The translations under genes and the position numbers were made by a program. Positions 1-8,924 of a DNA stretch of 64,000 nucleotides are shown one piece after another (the stretch's first letter is position 1; every line of letters starts with the position of its first letter). Location of the stretch: assembly GCF_026191115.1 (NCBI RefSeq), contig NZ_JAPHOT010000001.1, positions 1,865,501 through 1,929,500 of the forward strand, read 5' to 3'. The DNA is from Legionella sp. PATHC035. Its GTDB lineage: Bacteria; Pseudomonadota; Gammaproteobacteria; Legionellales; Legionellaceae. The notes beneath the pieces were generated by a model. The model was not told where the DNA came from. It did no database searches and was given only the letters and a program-made list of their open reading frames with translations.

Positions 1-759
1 TCGGGTAATAAAATCACTTTCTCTTTAGTTTTTGAAGGTTTAAGCAAGCCTGAAGTTGACACGCTGTGGCAACCCTTTCTAGCTTGGTTAAGCACAAAGC
101 CGGAACAATACCAATTTCAATGGGATAGTGCGACACGTCCGGCACAACACTACTGGGATTTTGATTTTCTGATTGCGAATGCCCCTAATGCCATTGTGGT
201 CAATCAAGATAAAAAGGCCTCCCCCAGTGAGTTTTGGTGGGCATCAAATCAAGCTGAAGTATCCATGTACATCAATTATTATCTATCCATGTATCTCCCT
301 TTCCAATTATTTGCTCAAGAAAACTCCGATCATTTGGCCAAAACCCTTTTTAATGCATCCCGTTTCACTGAAGTGGCACTTCATTTTAATAAAGGTTTGT
401 CGGGGGCCTCATCTGATGCCACTGCCCGCCAGAAAGATACCGCCATGAACCCAGAAGTACTTGATGCGGCCGCTTTAGTCATTATTTCTGGCGGCCAACA
501 AAATAGCTACGCCAACATTGCCGGTCATAAACCGGATTTAGTTAAAGCAAAAAAAGAGATCCATCAAGCGAATAAGGCGATGGAATTACTCCATGGCTTA
601 AGCCCTAACTCAGGGACCTATCCGAACGAAGCAGATTATTTTATTAAGAATTGGCCATCTGCTTTATGGGGAAGTAATTATCCTAAACTACTGCAGATAA
701 AACACAAATACGATCCGCACAATGTATTTAGCTGTCATCATTGTGTGGGAAGTGAGTAA
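1..759 (+). CDS. FAD-linked oxidase, C-terminal part (BBE domain), partial
   Basis: The frame is open from the first base of the window, so this is the 3' part of a gene that begins upstream; an internal ATG at 196 is not the real start. About 252 residues are visible. The end, with Y-D-P-x-N-V-F followed by a short Cys/His tail, is the berberine-bridge (BBE) signature that closes FAD-dependent oxidases of the PCMH type. The preceding WPSALWGSNYPKLLQIKHKY segment is typical of the same fold. The FAD-binding half lies outside the window, so substrate and localisation cannot be judged. Confidence 0.75.
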   Translation, partial: SGNKITFSLVFEGLSKPEVDTLWQPFLAWLSTKPEQYQFQWDSATRPAQHYWDFDFLIANAPNAIVVNQDKKASPSEFWWASNQAEVSMYINYYLSMYLPFQLFAQENSDHLAKTLFNASRFTEVALHFNKGLSGASSDATARQKDTAMNPEVLDAAALVIISGGQQNSYANIAGHKPDLVKAKKEIHQANKAMELLHGLSPNSGTYPNEADYFIKNWPSALWGSNYPKLLQIKHKYDPHNVFSCHHCVGSE

Positions 760-779
760 AGTTTTTTTAATTAAGAAAT

Positions 780-960
780 CCCCTCTCCCACTCTAGGAGA
801 GGGGTTGGGGTGAGGGTTCATTATCATAAGCCTCAGAACCTTCCCCTTTGTCCTCATCATCTCGAGTACAGATGGGGAACTTCTCGTTCTAAAACAGTGC
901 CCACACAGGGAGATCCCTCGTTGCACTCGGGAGGACGGGATATCGTAAAAAAAGAGCAAT
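780..960. repeat. Intergenic repeat with C-rich/G-rich hairpin
   Basis: A perfect 9-bp inverted repeat (CCCCTCTCC at 780-788, GGAGAGGGG at 796-804) is followed by TTGGGGTGAGGGTTCA. After it comes a non-coding stretch containing GGGAGATCCCTCG and CACTCGGGAGGA (about 909-937). Similar C-rich/G-rich blocks occur after aspC at 48461-48570, which suggests a dispersed repeat family. It lies between convergent genes and may also act as a transcription stop. Short frames across it have no coding character. Confidence 0.5.
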
Positions 961-975
961 TTCTAGTCCGTCCCA

Positions 976-2400
976 CTACACATCATCAAAATAATTTTTT
1001 AAGGTGTACTGTACCTCTAAATTGAGCTCACCTGAATTCAGGTCAATCGCACTGACCGTATCTCCAAGGTAGCCAATTGCCCAAAAGAAGAGGTTGGAGG
1101 TCTCCATTTTGGCTTGCAAATAAGGCATGAGCGAATCGGTAAAAAAGGCTTTTCCTTTTGCAGTCTTCCAGGAGGCCTCACCCAGGACAACAGGATATCC
1201 CGCTTGATATAAAAATCCCCATGACCAATCAAAACGTAATTGACTGGGCATCCCAGGCCCTGTTTCCCATCCTGCAACCTCAGCAGGATAGACATGGGGT
1301 GAGAAAACCACATGACCATTCTGAGCCGAATCATCACCCAGCAGCCAGGATAATGCAGAATCATTTATACCTTGCTTAATTAACTCATTCTTGAATTTGT
1401 TCTTATCAAAAACAGCAATGCCATTTTTAGCCTGCATTTCATCCAGCAAAGGTTTAAAATCCTCACCCCAATTTCCTTTAAAAAACACACGCTCTAAATT
1501 GCCACATAAAGAAGGATCTGGAGAATGGCTGTATCCATTGTCATTCACTACTTGTGATTTAGGGATACAAATTACCGGGTTATTCGAATCATCATTTCCT
1601 GAATCAGGGCCTTCGACAAACAACAGTAAATCAGGGTTATTTTTCTGTACTGCATTGGCAGCTGTGGCGATAACTTTAGTCCATGGGACTTGAGAGTCAT
1701 GAGATTTAAACCAATTTAATCGGTAAGGCTCATTAAAAATGTCAATGCCTATGACATTGTCTAAGTTACGGTTTTTAATTTCTGTAGCTAAAAGAGCAAT
1801 GTCTTGCTCATATTGCTTCATCTCATATACCGTTCCGTCGCGCATCACATCACCATAACCATGGCGATGGTGGATATCAATCATTACCTTGATATTTTTC
1901 TTTTTTAATTCGTGCAAAACGATCCAAAAAGCTTGCTTAGGACTCACTGCTTTTTCACACGCCATACCGTTACTTTGCCATGTCTTGCAAAATATACCGT
2001 TGCCCGCATTTGGGGAGGACTTGTCCGAAATCCATTTATTCAAATCAACCTCATGTTGCTCATCATAAAGCACCTCAGGTTGTATGGGTAATCGTAAGGT
2101 CTTAAAATTCACTGCTGTATTTTTATCTACACCCGAACTTGGAAAATTCTCTGGGTTACTGATTAAATCCATCATTCCATAAGCTCTTGGGTTGGAACTA
2201 AGGGTTGGTATGGCGTAAAAAGGATTGCTTTGTAAACCCTGCAGAATATTTGAGTCCTGAAATCCCGACCAGGATAGGCCATTGATATGAATAAGCTGCC
2301 CTTTGTCATTGTAAATTTTACTGTCTCGAGTTTGGTAGGAGTGCGCATCCCATGCAAGCATGAGTAAAAACCAACATCCTAATACGCTTATTTTTTTCAT
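976..2400 (-). CDS. Secreted glycoside hydrolase family 5 (cellulase-like)
   Basis: A 474-residue protein with an N-terminal signal peptide (about residues 1-21, basic start, hydrophobic core, cleavage near AHS). The body is a GH5-type TIM barrel: GLSWSGF near residue 41, DIHHRH at 175-180, the N-E-P motif at 223-225 with E224 as proton donor, SPHVY at 367-371, and LGEASW with E408 as the likely nucleophile. Family members cut beta-1,4-glucans or related polysaccharides outside the cell. A strong GGAGG lies just upstream of the ATG. It is monocistronic and convergent with the upstream oxidase. Legionella secrete such enzymes through type II secretion, so that route is likely but not shown here. 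The exact polysaccharide is unknown. Confidence 0.87.
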   Translation of the reverse strand: MKKISVLGCWFLLMLAWDAHSYQTRDSKIYNDKGQLIHINGLSWSGFQDSNILQGLQSNPFYAIPTLSSNPRAYGMMDLISNPENFPSSGVDKNTAVNFKTLRLPIQPEVLYDEQHEVDLNKWISDKSSPNAGNGIFCKTWQSNGMACEKAVSPKQAFWIVLHELKKKNIKVMIDIHHRHGYGDVMRDGTVYEMKQYEQDIALLATEIKNRNLDNVIGIDIFNEPYRLNWFKSHDSQVPWTKVIATAANAVQKNNPDLLLFVEGPDSGNDDSNNPVICIPKSQVVNDNGYSHSPDPSLCGNLERVFFKGNWGEDFKPLLDEMQAKNGIAVFDKNKFKNELIKQGINDSALSWLLGDDSAQNGHVVFSPHVYPAEVAGWETGPGMPSQLRFDWSWGFLYQAGYPVVLGEASWKTAKGKAFFTDSLMPYLQAKMETSNLFFWAIGYLGDTVSAIDLNSGELNLEVQYTLKNYFDDV

Positions 2401-2621
2401 TCACTATTCCTCCAAATTAATACATGGATAATTTTTAAATGAGCATCATTGAACTACTCATCCATCAGTTCAGGTGAAACTTTGAATGGAGTTTACAAAA
2501 TTTAATAAAGGGGGGTTGTATTCGATTGGTGCAAAAACAAACATCATGACAGCCTGAGTGAAGCACGCGTAACCCATGGTGTTCTCAAGGCATGGTGACA
2601 CGTGCTCAAGAAGAAACGTCG

Positions 2622-3116
2622 TCAACCTACATGTGAAAAGCGACGCTCATTTTCATAAATTGATCGTTTAACCAATTCATCCATCTCTGCGCTTGGTTCA
2701 CACGATTGAAAAACCATTTTTAGTGGAGACACATCTACCGTTGATTGACTCACATCATTTTGCAAATATCCATCAAGATTTCTATAGGTAAGATATTTAT
2801 CCGTAGCAAACTCTTGGCATTGAGCCATAGTTTCATCTTGGCATATTGAAAATTTAATCAAATGTTCTGCATGGAATGGTTCTTGGCTTTTTGAAAATAC
2901 GTACTGTATATCGTATAGAACACTATCAGCGCCCGCACAAAAATAGGTACCTGATTGAAATTTATTATTTTCGAATACATCACTACGAATATAACGGCCT
3001 TCACCTGGTTGCAAGCCAGCAAGGGAAACTTTATGAGTTGCTATTTCTTTAGGATTGTCTGCAACAACGTAACCAGTTAAAACCAAACCCAATATTACAG
3101 AGGCTATTTTCATCAT
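2622..3116 (-). CDS. Small exported protein, unknown function
   Basis: 164 residues with a clear signal peptide (MMKIASVILGLVLTGYVVA, cleavage near residue 19). The mature part holds three cysteines (FCAG, SICQD, FQSCEP) plus one at AQC, which fits disulphide bonding in the periplasm or outside. AGGAG lies upstream of a double ATG (3116 and 3113); either could be used. I recognise no family. It is separated by about 350 bases from the divergent gene at 3469. Confidence 0.65.
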   Translation of the reverse strand: MMKIASVILGLVLTGYVVADNPKEIATHKVSLAGLQPGEGRYIRSDVFENNKFQSGTYFCAGADSVLYDIQYVFSKSQEPFHAEHLIKFSICQDETMAQCQEFATDKYLTYRNLDGYLQNDVSQSTVDVSPLKMVFQSCEPSAEMDELVKRSIYENERRFSHVG

Positions 3117-3468
3117 TCTGTTTTAACTCCTAATATGAAATAAATATTTCTTGAAATGGATTATTTTCCCTAAGCCATTACAAAGAATTATAAAAATATG
3201 AAGTTGTCTAAAAAAAGAGGGAACCTTCATTAATTTCAGCCCAGCATTATACCCTATTTCATACGAATAGTGCAAAAATTTATAAATTAATTCTCATTTT
3301 GATCGAAAATAGCTTCATTGATCCGCTCTAGGCGAATACGAAATAGAGTCAAAGCGATTTTCTCCAGACCCAAGATGATCTATTTTTTAATCTCTTTGTT
3401 TTTTTTATTTACCAATTCAAGTTTTTTTATTACACTCAGTTACACTTAAAATAAATTGCATTTTTTTA
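3117..3468. other. AT-rich divergent intergenic region
   Basis: 352 bases between divergent genes. It is strongly AT-rich with several A/T runs (for example around 3393-3430) and must hold promoters for both sides. I see no convincing RNA gene, repeat or coding remnant. Confidence 0.4.
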
Positions 3469-4245
3469 ATGCCTAATAATTTAAGCAAAGAATTCAGAGC
3501 GTCATTAATCAGTTATTTTAAGAATCCTGACGATCTGCACAATAAAAAAAAACTGGCTGCTTCTGCTTTTCTGGTCTTTGATCATGCCGTAACGACCTCC
3601 AATAGCATCGAACCCGATAAATTTATGGACTTGATCGATAACCTCGTAGGCGTTGCTGTGCATGGAATCCAAATACATCCCTACCTTGGAACCATGCTGG
3701 ATTCGTTTAGCCGTGAGTTAAGCCATTCTGAATGCCGAAATGAACTCGTTGCATTTCATGTTCTTACCGTGGCTTATAATCTGTATTTGAAAAAAAATTT
3801 CACTCATCCAGAGCAAGACGCGAGGGATAAATTAAAAAAAGTTGAAGAAACAATTGAACAATTAAAAATGAATAATGTTCCTTATGCCCGAGAATTAGAA
3901 AGTGCGCTGGTAAAACTCACTGTTTTAACAGACGACTATTTTAAATTATCCCCCATGCAACAATTTAAAAAACATGCAGAATTTGAGCAAGAACTCAAGT
4001 TTGTTTGTTCTCACTATCAAGCGGCCATCGAAAGCGATGCGCGAGTTAAATCGGCTTTCTACGGTTTCCTTGCTGTTATTTGTAGTATCTTTAATTTTTT
4101 TGGACTGTCGCTTGCTGATCAATATCAAAGAAAGAATAGATTTTTTCAAGAAATTTCTTTGAATCTAAGCAATACATTATCGGATTTCAACATATCATTT
4201 ATTGAAATCGAGGAGATTCAGGAATCCTCCGAAGCCCGATTATAG
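3469..4245 (+). CDS. Effector-like protein with hydrophobic hairpin, unknown function
   Basis: 258 residues, not recognised. The protein is mostly helical and charged. One hydrophobic segment (about residues 195-215, AFYGFLAVICSIFNFFGLSLA) could be a membrane hairpin. The tail is rich in glutamate (EIEEIQESSEARL), as in many Dot/Icm substrates. No Shine-Dalgarno sequence precedes the ATG: the upstream bases are a T-rich run (gcatttttttaATG). Initiation may therefore be weak or need special conditions. The effector assignment is inference from tail composition and genome context. Confidence 0.55.
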   Translation: MPNNLSKEFRASLISYFKNPDDLHNKKKLAASAFLVFDHAVTTSNSIEPDKFMDLIDNLVGVAVHGIQIHPYLGTMLDSFSRELSHSECRNELVAFHVLTVAYNLYLKKNFTHPEQDARDKLKKVEETIEQLKMNNVPYARELESALVKLTVLTDDYFKLSPMQQFKKHAEFEQELKFVCSHYQAAIESDARVKSAFYGFLAVICSIFNFFGLSLADQYQRKNRFFQEISLNLSNTLSDFNISFIEIEEIQESSEARL

Positions 4246-4251
4246 GTACGC

Positions 4252-4843
4252 TTATAACTTTAATGAAGCTCCCTCATCATCGACATCTGGAAGCTGTTCA
4301 ACTCCTTCAACTAGCGTCGAACTTGGCGCTGCGTGAAGATGGTGTTTTCCCTCAGGATTTTTAAAAATTTGAGCCTTAAGCTCAGTCTTAGGACTACGTT
4401 GAAGCGCTGCAAGTTCTTCAAAATTCGATTTGTTGACCAAGCCATCGTTTTCAGAATAATGGACTTCTACCGGAATGAGCTTATCCACATCCTCTCTTTT
4501 GAAAAATCGTTCCAGGTTCTTAAACGCATTAGCGACAAAGGTGATAAAATCCCCTAGCGATGAAAGAGCAGAAGCCCCACCCTCCCGTTTTATTCCTCGT
4601 TGTCCAACCAATTGTGCGTGTTCATCTTTATCGCTTGGATTTCGATAAAGCGTGGGTAGGTTGCCAATAATTTGTAATAGCGGGTTTTTCATGACTGCTG
4701 GAGCGACTAATGGAATCTTTTTGATTTTATTTTTAGCGATACTTTCTGGTGGATTTTCATTCAGTTCATGTATCCTATTCAAACCGTTGCACATTTTTCC
4801 TGGCAGCTAATTCTGCATAAATATTTTCATAGCTACTACCCAT
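4252..4843 (-). pseudogene. Hypothetical protein interrupted by a frameshift near its start
   Basis: The long frame (4794-4252, 180 residues) has no ribosome site at its ATG. A good site (GAGGTG, five bases from an ATG at 4843) instead starts a different frame, MGSSYENIYAELAARK, which ends after 22 residues. The two frames overlap at an A5 run (AGGAAAAATG); removing one A joins them into one protein of about 196 residues. The tail has an acidic stretch (PDVDDEGASLKL). It is either a pseudogene, a phase-variable or programmed frameshift, or a sequencing error. Function is not recognised; effector-like composition. Its end lies only seven bases from the convergent gene ending at 4245. Confidence 0.5.
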
Positions 4844-5204
4844 TTTTACACCTCAATCAAATATAAGGCTATATTTTTCTAACCTCATCGCAAGAATTAT
4901 TATTTATCGTATCGCATAAATATTATGCGATTAATCTACCAATTAAACAAAATTATGTTCTCGATGCACTGCCTTCATTTTACGGCTAGCCTCACATTCT
5001 GCTGAGGTTTGTCGCTGATTTTGAACCGCTACTGGTCAACTAGTTATCATAATGGCAAGTTAAATAATAACTATATGATTTCAAGCTAAAAAACTCTTTG
5101 CTATTAAAAAAAAATGAGTTATAACTCTCTTACCTGAATCATGGATTGACAGGTATCTGGGATAGGTCAGCATGATGCTGAATATTTTTTTCATGGAGGA
5201 GAAA
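4844..5204. other. Intergenic region without recognised feature
   Basis: About 360 bases, AT-rich. It separates the divergent frameshifted gene and the HTH gene and presumably carries their promoters. No tRNA, repeat or coding remnant was seen. Confidence 0.35.
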
Positions 5205-5474
5205 ATGAACAGTAAAGTATTTTCGCAACGCTTCAATCGCGAGTTAGCTTCATTGGGCTTTCCTGAAGATTTAGCGGAGAAAATCAAAGCGGTAGCTAAA
5301 GTTTTTGGTGTTTCACGGCATTTAGCAAATTCTTTAATTTTCGGCCATATACTTCCAGCGAACGAACAGCTCAACAAGATTGCAGAAATTTTAGAAGTTT
5401 GCCCGCAATGGTTAGGTGGCGCGACTGACAGAAAAAAAACTTATCCAAGCCGCGAAGTTGCAGATAGTGTATAA
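5205..5474 (+). CDS. Small helix-turn-helix regulator (Cro/CI-like)
   Basis: 89 residues starting at an ATG preceded by GGAGGAGAAA, a strong ribosome site; an upstream in-frame ATG at 5172 lacks one. Residues about 15-60 form a Cro/CI-type fold: LAEKIKAVAKVFGVSRHLAN as the helix-turn-helix, then LIFGHILPANEQLNKIAEIL as the following helices. The end (CPQWLGG) resembles short XRE regulators in which the last helices pack against the domain. Probably a DNA-binding repressor; target unknown. It stands alone in front of the RMD1 gene. Confidence 0.72.
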   Translation: MNSKVFSQRFNRELASLGFPEDLAEKIKAVAKVFGVSRHLANSLIFGHILPANEQLNKIAEILEVCPQWLGGATDRKKTYPSREVADSV

Positions 5475-5514
5475 TAGTTAAAGTTGAGATAATTATTATA
5501 TATTGTAAAATGCT

Positions 5515-5545
5515 GTACCTGATCCTGATATCGGGTATTAGGTAC
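5515..5545. terminator. Imperfect hairpin after the HTH gene
   Basis: GTACCTGAT at 5515-5523 pairs with ATTAGGTAC at 5537-5545 with one mismatch, enclosing a short GC stem. The downstream sequence is only moderately T-rich. It may end the regulator transcript; weak call. Confidence 0.3.
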
Positions 5546-5604
5546 GGCTGTTTGTATCTCTATTTTTTACCTTAAAGAGTTTTATTTCGCGGGTTATTAC
5601 CATC

Positions 5605-6411
5605 ATGGAATGCTTGAGTTTTTGTATTGCCAAAACAATTGATTTAGCACGAGTGGACAATCATTTTAAAAGTTCTTCCACTGAATTTACTTCATTGAAG
5701 ACCCGAGATGTTCTTAAATTAAGTGCAAACCACAACAAAGATCATACCATTTTTATTTTTAAAAATGGTACGGTGGTTTCCTGGGGGATCAAACGTTATC
5801 AAATTAATGATTACTTAAATACGATCAAACTCCTAATTGATAAACCCGTAACTCTTTTAGTGCATGATGAATTTCATTATCAGCTCAGTGATAAAACCAC
5901 CATTGAGCCCCATGATTTTTTCGATGTCGATTGTTTAACCATCGAAGATGAGAGTGATGAGCTCAAGCTCAGCCTCTCTTACGGGTTTTCTCAATCAGTA
6001 AAATTACAATATTTTGAAACCATCATTGATGCGCTGATTGAAAAATATAATCCGATGATCCAAACTCTTTCAATCACGGGTGAGATGGAAATTAGCCGCA
6101 CCCAAATCCAACAGATTATTGGAGAAATACTTGGTGCTAAAAGTGAAATGAATTTAATTAGTAATTTCCTTTATCATCCAAAATATTTTTGGCAACATCC
6201 AACTTTAGAAGAGCACTTTTCTATGTTGGAACGCTACTTACACATCCAAAGACGTGTCAATGCAATTAACCATCGCTTGGACACTCTCAATGAAATCTTT
6301 GATATGTTTAATGGTTACTTGGACAATCGACATGGTCATAATTTAGAGATTATCATTATTGTATTGATCATTTTAGAAATTGTAGTAGCCGTTTTAAACT
6401 TACATTTTTAA
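5605..6411 (+). CDS. RMD1/YagE family (DUF155) protein with C-terminal membrane anchor
   Basis: 268 residues. The N-terminal half carries the FKNGTVVSWG core, and the C-terminal half has the family pattern MEISRTQIQQIIGEIL...NLISNFLYHPKYFWQHPTLE, followed by a long helix (LHIQRRVNAINHRLDTLNEIFDMF). A single transmembrane helix lies at about 246-266 (LEIIIIVLIILEIVVAVLNL). This is the layout of DUF155 proteins, which in yeast include Rmd1 and Rmd8 and in mitochondria RMND1; the bacterial role is unclear. The ribosome site is weak. It lies 78 bases ahead of the acetyltransferase gene. Confidence 0.82.
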   Translation: MECLSFCIAKTIDLARVDNHFKSSSTEFTSLKTRDVLKLSANHNKDHTIFIFKNGTVVSWGIKRYQINDYLNTIKLLIDKPVTLLVHDEFHYQLSDKTTIEPHDFFDVDCLTIEDESDELKLSLSYGFSQSVKLQYFETIIDALIEKYNPMIQTLSITGEMEISRTQIQQIIGEILGAKSEMNLISNFLYHPKYFWQHPTLEEHFSMLERYLHIQRRVNAINHRLDTLNEIFDMFNGYLDNRHGHNLEIIIIVLIILEIVVAVLNLHF

Positions 6412-6489
6412 TAAATTTTCAACTTTAATGAGAGCAAATTAAGGCAAAACAAGCTATTCTTTAGAAAAACAAGTTCTAATTATTAAATT

Positions 6490-7374
6490 ATGCTTAGTAA
6501 TACAAACCAACTCAATGAAGATCAACTCAATGATCTCGAACAATTAAAAAACGTCTGTAAAAAAAAGGATGGCAGCGTCCCTAATTTATACACTCATTTA
6601 CTGACTCAAAAACGCAATTTACCTACGATTTTACTGCATTATGACAAACACCATTTAGTTGGATTCTTAAGTGTTTTTTTCTTTTATGAAGACGCGGTTG
6701 AAATCTCAGTGCTGGTTCATCCAGATTATCGACGTAAAGGCATTGCTAAAAAAATGCTTCACACCATTTTGCCTTTAGTGAAAGAACATGGCTTTTTTAA
6801 ATTGGTTTTTTCTAGTCCTTCGCATCTGAATGAGCAATGGATTGCGGATCGCGGATTCATTTATATGCATAGCGAATATTACATGGAGCGGCATGATTTA
6901 AATCCCCTTCTGGATTATAAGAAAAATCTGACCTATCGCACTGCAACGGAACAGGATATTCCTTTACTCTGTGTTCTGGATGAAGCATGTTTTTTTAAAA
7001 CTCAATCCGAATTAATTCCTCGTTTTGAACACATATTAAGCGATCGAACCTATCAAATAATATTGGCCTTTGAAGACAACCATCTTATTGGAAAGGCTCA
7101 TATACGCTGGCAAAAACATGGGGCTACCCTTTCTGATATTGCCGTTTTACCCGTTCGCCAAGGAAAGGGTCTGGGTACAGCATTGATTTCCCATTGCATT
7201 AATTATGCTTTAAGCGAAGGTAAGCCGGAGCTCAATCTCGATGTAGAAACGCACAACCAAAAGGCTTTAAACCTCTATACCCGACTCGGTTTTCTCACGC
7301 AAAACTCATGTGAATACTGGGAAATCGATCTGCACACCTTGCAAAAATTGGTTAAGCCAAAACACCCCCATTAA
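6490..7374 (+). CDS. vipF: Tandem GNAT acetyltransferase, VipF-like effector
   Basis: 294 residues with two GNAT domains in a row. The first (about 1-140) has the acetyl-CoA loop VHPDYRRKGIAKKML at 76-90. The second (about 148-285) has VLPVRQGKGLGTALI at 219-233 and the usual DVETHNQKALNLYTRLGF end. Two complete domains in a protein of this length is the architecture of the Dot/Icm effector VipF of L. pneumophila, which is reported to acetylate a host translation factor. The neighbouring ketoacyl synthase fits my recollection of the vipF locus. The symbol rests on architecture and synteny, not on an alignment. Confidence 0.72.
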   Translation: MLSNTNQLNEDQLNDLEQLKNVCKKKDGSVPNLYTHLLTQKRNLPTILLHYDKHHLVGFLSVFFFYEDAVEISVLVHPDYRRKGIAKKMLHTILPLVKEHGFFKLVFSSPSHLNEQWIADRGFIYMHSEYYMERHDLNPLLDYKKNLTYRTATEQDIPLLCVLDEACFFKTQSELIPRFEHILSDRTYQIILAFEDNHLIGKAHIRWQKHGATLSDIAVLPVRQGKGLGTALISHCINYALSEGKPELNLDVETHNQKALNLYTRLGFLTQNSCEYWEIDLHTLQKLVKPKHPH

Positions 7375-7382
7375 TTTACATC

Positions 7383-7424
7383 ATGCTTTCCCAGACGCTT
7401 TATGTATCTGGGCAAGCATTTTTC
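7383..7424 (+). terminator. Rho-independent terminator after the GNAT gene
   Basis: A 13-bp arm (7383-7395) pairs with 7407-7419 with one mismatch across an 11-base loop, followed directly by a T run (cattttt). It starts eight bases after the stop codon. Confidence 0.7.
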
Positions 7425-7561
7425 TGTAAAATAAAACCTCATCGTAGAGCTTGACAGAATTTAAACCCCACCTTTAGTATTGTCCGATCAGCTATTCACA
7501 TCGAAGTCGCTCTTTCAACGTACATAAAAAGCGTCATCCATTAAAATTAAAAGGATCATTG

Positions 7562-8791
7562 ATGAAAAAAAGGGTTGTGATAACCGGCATGGAAATAACC
7601 TCCTCCATAGGAACAGGCTTAAGTAAATTTTGGGAGGCTGCAAAACAGGGACAATGCGGAATAAAACGCATCCAAGGTTATGATCCTTCTGCATATCCCA
7701 CTCAAATAGCTGGTGAAATTACTGATTTTTCCCTAGAGCATCTTCCCGAACTGAATAAAAGCAAACGATATCCACGAGTTGCCCAATTCGCTCTTTATTG
7801 CACACATAATGCTATAGAACAGTCTGGACTTACCGCCCATGAGCTCAGTAAAGCGGGAACGTTCATGGGTACTGGCATGGGAGGCTATCCCGAATCAGAA
7901 GCAAGTTATCAATATTTCTTCGCGGATAATTGGAAAAAAATGCAACCCCTGACGGTGATCCGAGGCATGGCCAACTCAATTGCCAATTTTGTTGCGATTG
8001 CCTTTGGTCTTGGCGGACCTAACTCAACCATTTCCAATGCCTGTATTTCATCAGCTGATGCCATAGGCGCCGCCTACCATCAAATTGCTCACGGGAGGAT
8101 TTCCACGGCGATTTGTGGCGGTACAGAAGCACCACTTTGGGAATCAATGATGTCTGCCTGGTGCAAATTAAAGGTATTGTCTACTCATAATGAAAATCCA
8201 ACAAAAGCGTGCCGCCCTTTTGATTTGCATCGGGACGGGATGGTAATGGCTGAGGGAGCTGGCGTTTTAATTCTTGAAGAATTAAATCAAGCCAGAGCTC
8301 GTGGAGCTAATATTTTTGCAGAAATAATTGGTTTTGGCTCCAGCTGTGATGCCTTTCATATTACCGCACCCTCTTCGGAAGGGCAGCAACGTGCGATTCA
8401 AGAGGCATTAGATGATGCAAAATTATCACCGCGCGATATTCAGTATCTGAAAGCTCATGGTACGGGTACTCCATTAAATGATCGAGTTGAAACGCAAACG
8501 ATTAAATCACTATTCGGTGAACAAGCCTATGAGCTCCCAATCACGGCACAAAAGTCAATGATTGGGCATGCTATCGGAGCTTCTGGAGTCATGGAAGTCA
8601 TTTCCACCTCACTTAGTCTGCAACATGATTTGTTGCTGCCTACGATTAACTTAGAAACCCCCGACCCTGATTGTGATTTGGATTATGTAGCAAATGAAGC
8701 ACGTAAAAAGGCTATTGATATCGTCCTATCCAATCATTTCGCTTTTGGAGGGGCTAACATGGCGTTGATCCTTCGAAGATACATCAAATGA
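7562..8791 (+). CDS. FabF-like beta-ketoacyl-ACP synthase
   Basis: 409 residues, starting at the ATG that follows AAGGA; a TTG one codon upstream is less likely. The condensing-enzyme triad is complete: C161 in SNACISSADA, H299 in KAHGTGTPLND and H336 in KSMIGHAIGASG. The order Cys-His-His is that of KAS I/II enzymes, which extend acyl-ACP with malonyl-ACP. No acyl-carrier or other fatty-acid gene is adjacent, so it is probably an accessory synthase and not the housekeeping fabF. A gene of this type sits beside vipF in L. pneumophila as I recall. Confidence 0.87.
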   Translation: MKKRVVITGMEITSSIGTGLSKFWEAAKQGQCGIKRIQGYDPSAYPTQIAGEITDFSLEHLPELNKSKRYPRVAQFALYCTHNAIEQSGLTAHELSKAGTFMGTGMGGYPESEASYQYFFADNWKKMQPLTVIRGMANSIANFVAIAFGLGGPNSTISNACISSADAIGAAYHQIAHGRISTAICGGTEAPLWESMMSAWCKLKVLSTHNENPTKACRPFDLHRDGMVMAEGAGVLILEELNQARARGANIFAEIIGFGSSCDAFHITAPSSEGQQRAIQEALDDAKLSPRDIQYLKAHGTGTPLNDRVETQTIKSLFGEQAYELPITAQKSMIGHAIGASGVMEVISTSLSLQHDLLLPTINLETPDPDCDLDYVANEARKKAIDIVLSNHFAFGGANMALILRRYIK

Positions 8792-8859
8792 GGAACAAAT
8801 CAGGCAGCTTTAGGACACGCTATTTAACCTAACTGATACTCATTGATGGATTGTAGCGG

Positions 8860-8887
8860 TGTAGGTTGTCCCTTGGGCCAACCTACA
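8860..8887. terminator. Hairpin between convergent genes
   Basis: TGTAGGTTG at 8860-8868 and CAACCTACA at 8879-8887 form a perfect 9-bp stem with a 10-base loop, between the stops of the convergent synthase and porin genes. No long T run follows on either side, so it is a possible bidirectional stop. A hairpin of the same style is at 57764-57789. Confidence 0.45.
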
Positions 8888-8924
8888 TCTTGGTATAATT
8901 TCTGGTGCAAAAGCAATCGGCTGG

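Noticed and set aside
810-1025. 71-codon frame downstream of the FAD oxidase
   Set aside because: It runs through repeat sequence and into the GH5 gene on the other strand; no coding character.
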